5,312 bases of DNA, taken from contig JAJYNT010000169.1 in NCBI GenBank assembly GCA_021786215.1, forward strand, positions 1 to 5,312. Direction: 5' to 3'. This document shows positions 4,904-5,312 of the stretch, one piece after another. The notes under the pieces were generated by a model, which had not been told where the DNA came from, searched no databases, and saw only the letters and a program-made list of their open reading frames with translations. This stretch comes from Chloroflexota bacterium (lineage in GTDB: Bacteria > Chloroflexota > UBA6077). Positions within the stretch are counted from its first letter, which is position 1, and every line of letters starts with the position of its first letter. A program made the translations under genes and the position numbers.

Positions 4904-5312
4904 TCAGTCCAAGATCACCACTGGCGTTGCCGCGCCCCCTTGTGACGAGGCCCAAGCCTGGACTTCCCCTGGTCCCAAGTGAGGTTGCGTCAAGCTAAAC
5001 AGGTAGGCGGAGTCCGCCCACGTGAGGTTGACGCAGCCCTGACTCTGGGGAATACCGAAATAGTCATGCCAGTAGGTGCCGTGGATGGCGTAGCCGCCGT
5101 CCAGGTAGTACTGGGTGAAGGGGACGTTCGGCAGGTCATAGGGGTGGGTTGGGTTCTTCACGGTCTTGCTGGACATTCGATCCCCTATGAACTTGCCGAA
5201 GGTGCTGTAGGTGCCGGTTGGCGTGTTCACCCCTGCCAACCCCAGTGAGACGTAGGTGACGAAGATCGGCTGGCCGTTCTTGACAAAGGTCAGCGTCGAG
5301 TTCTTTCGGTCT
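4904..5312 (-). CDS. L,D-transpeptidase (YkuD domain), 5' end beyond the window
   Basis: C-terminal 135 residues of a YkuD-fold enzyme, a family that cross-links or anchors peptidoglycan outside the membrane through a cysteine thioester. The frame is open through the right edge. Before the TTG at 5239, which could be mistaken for a start, the family-typical strand continues (TLTFVKNGQPIFVTYVSLG), so the gene is truncated by the window and the start is not visible. Counting from the first full codon, NTPTGTYSTFGKF is at 29-41, the substrate-pocket AIHGTYWH at 75-82 with His77, and the active site SQGCVNLTWADS at 90-101 with Cys93. Gln91 replaces the His of the common SHGC motif; as I recall B. 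subtilis YkuD has SKGC there, so activity is still likely. Twelve residues separate His77 from Ser90. Any signal peptide would lie outside. The gene is convergent with the C39-like gene and ends at the shared terminator. Confidence 0.92.
   Translation of the reverse strand, partial: DRKNSTLTFVKNGQPIFVTYVSLGLAGVNTPTGTYSTFGKFIGDRMSSKTVKNPTHPYDLPNVPFTQYYLDGGYAIHGTYWHDYFGIPQSQGCVNLTWADSAYLFSLTQPHLGPGEVQAWASSQGGAATPVVILD

Noticed and set aside
4904..5239. Complete short L,D-transpeptidase starting at TTG 5239
   Set aside because: The frame stays open to the window edge, and residues before the TTG match the conserved YkuD strands, so the gene is truncated by the window rather than short.

Overview
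The window is a GC-rich bacterial chromosomal segment with compact, clearly coding genes. It contains no rRNA, tRNA, CRISPR array or insertion sequence that I can see. The partial L,D-transpeptidase at the right edge (IHGTYWH...QGCVNL) and the C39-like peptidase beside it resemble proteins I associate with Chloroflexota such as Thermomicrobia and Sphaerobacter-like bacteria. That assignment is inference from motif style; another GC-rich phylum is possible.

Layout. Positions 1-2607 hold a minus-strand cluster, read right to left: a GntR/HutC-type (UTRA) regulator, an ABC ATPase and an ABC permease of the nitrate/sulfonate/taurine (SsuB/SsuC) type, and the first 15 codons of another gene cut by the left edge. 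ATPase and permease overlap by ATGA. No substrate-binding protein is visible, so the substrate cannot be named. The regulator has an excellent predicted sigma70-type promoter (TTGACA, 17 bp, TAGACT) and a strong Shine-Dalgarno (SD) site, and probably controls the cluster according to a small-molecule ligand.

Positions 2608-2829 are a divergent intergenic control region. It has an 11-bp direct repeat spaced 51 bp apart, a cluster of CTGAG/CTCAG inverted repeats between the copies, and a second promoter facing right. That promoter puts its -10 element six bases before the ATG of a tRNA-dihydrouridine synthase (dus) gene with no SD, so the dus mRNA is probably leaderless.

Right of dus lies an unnamed 285-residue protein with a C-terminal C39-like cysteine peptidase domain and no signal peptide. 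It is followed by a 12-bp-stem hairpin terminator and a convergent, truncated L,D-transpeptidase gene with SQGC instead of SHGC at its active site.

Most of the window is ordinary housekeeping and transport. The points most worth checking are the divergent control region with the leaderless dus start, and the unexported-looking C39-like protein. I see no convincing evidence of a new multi-gene system.
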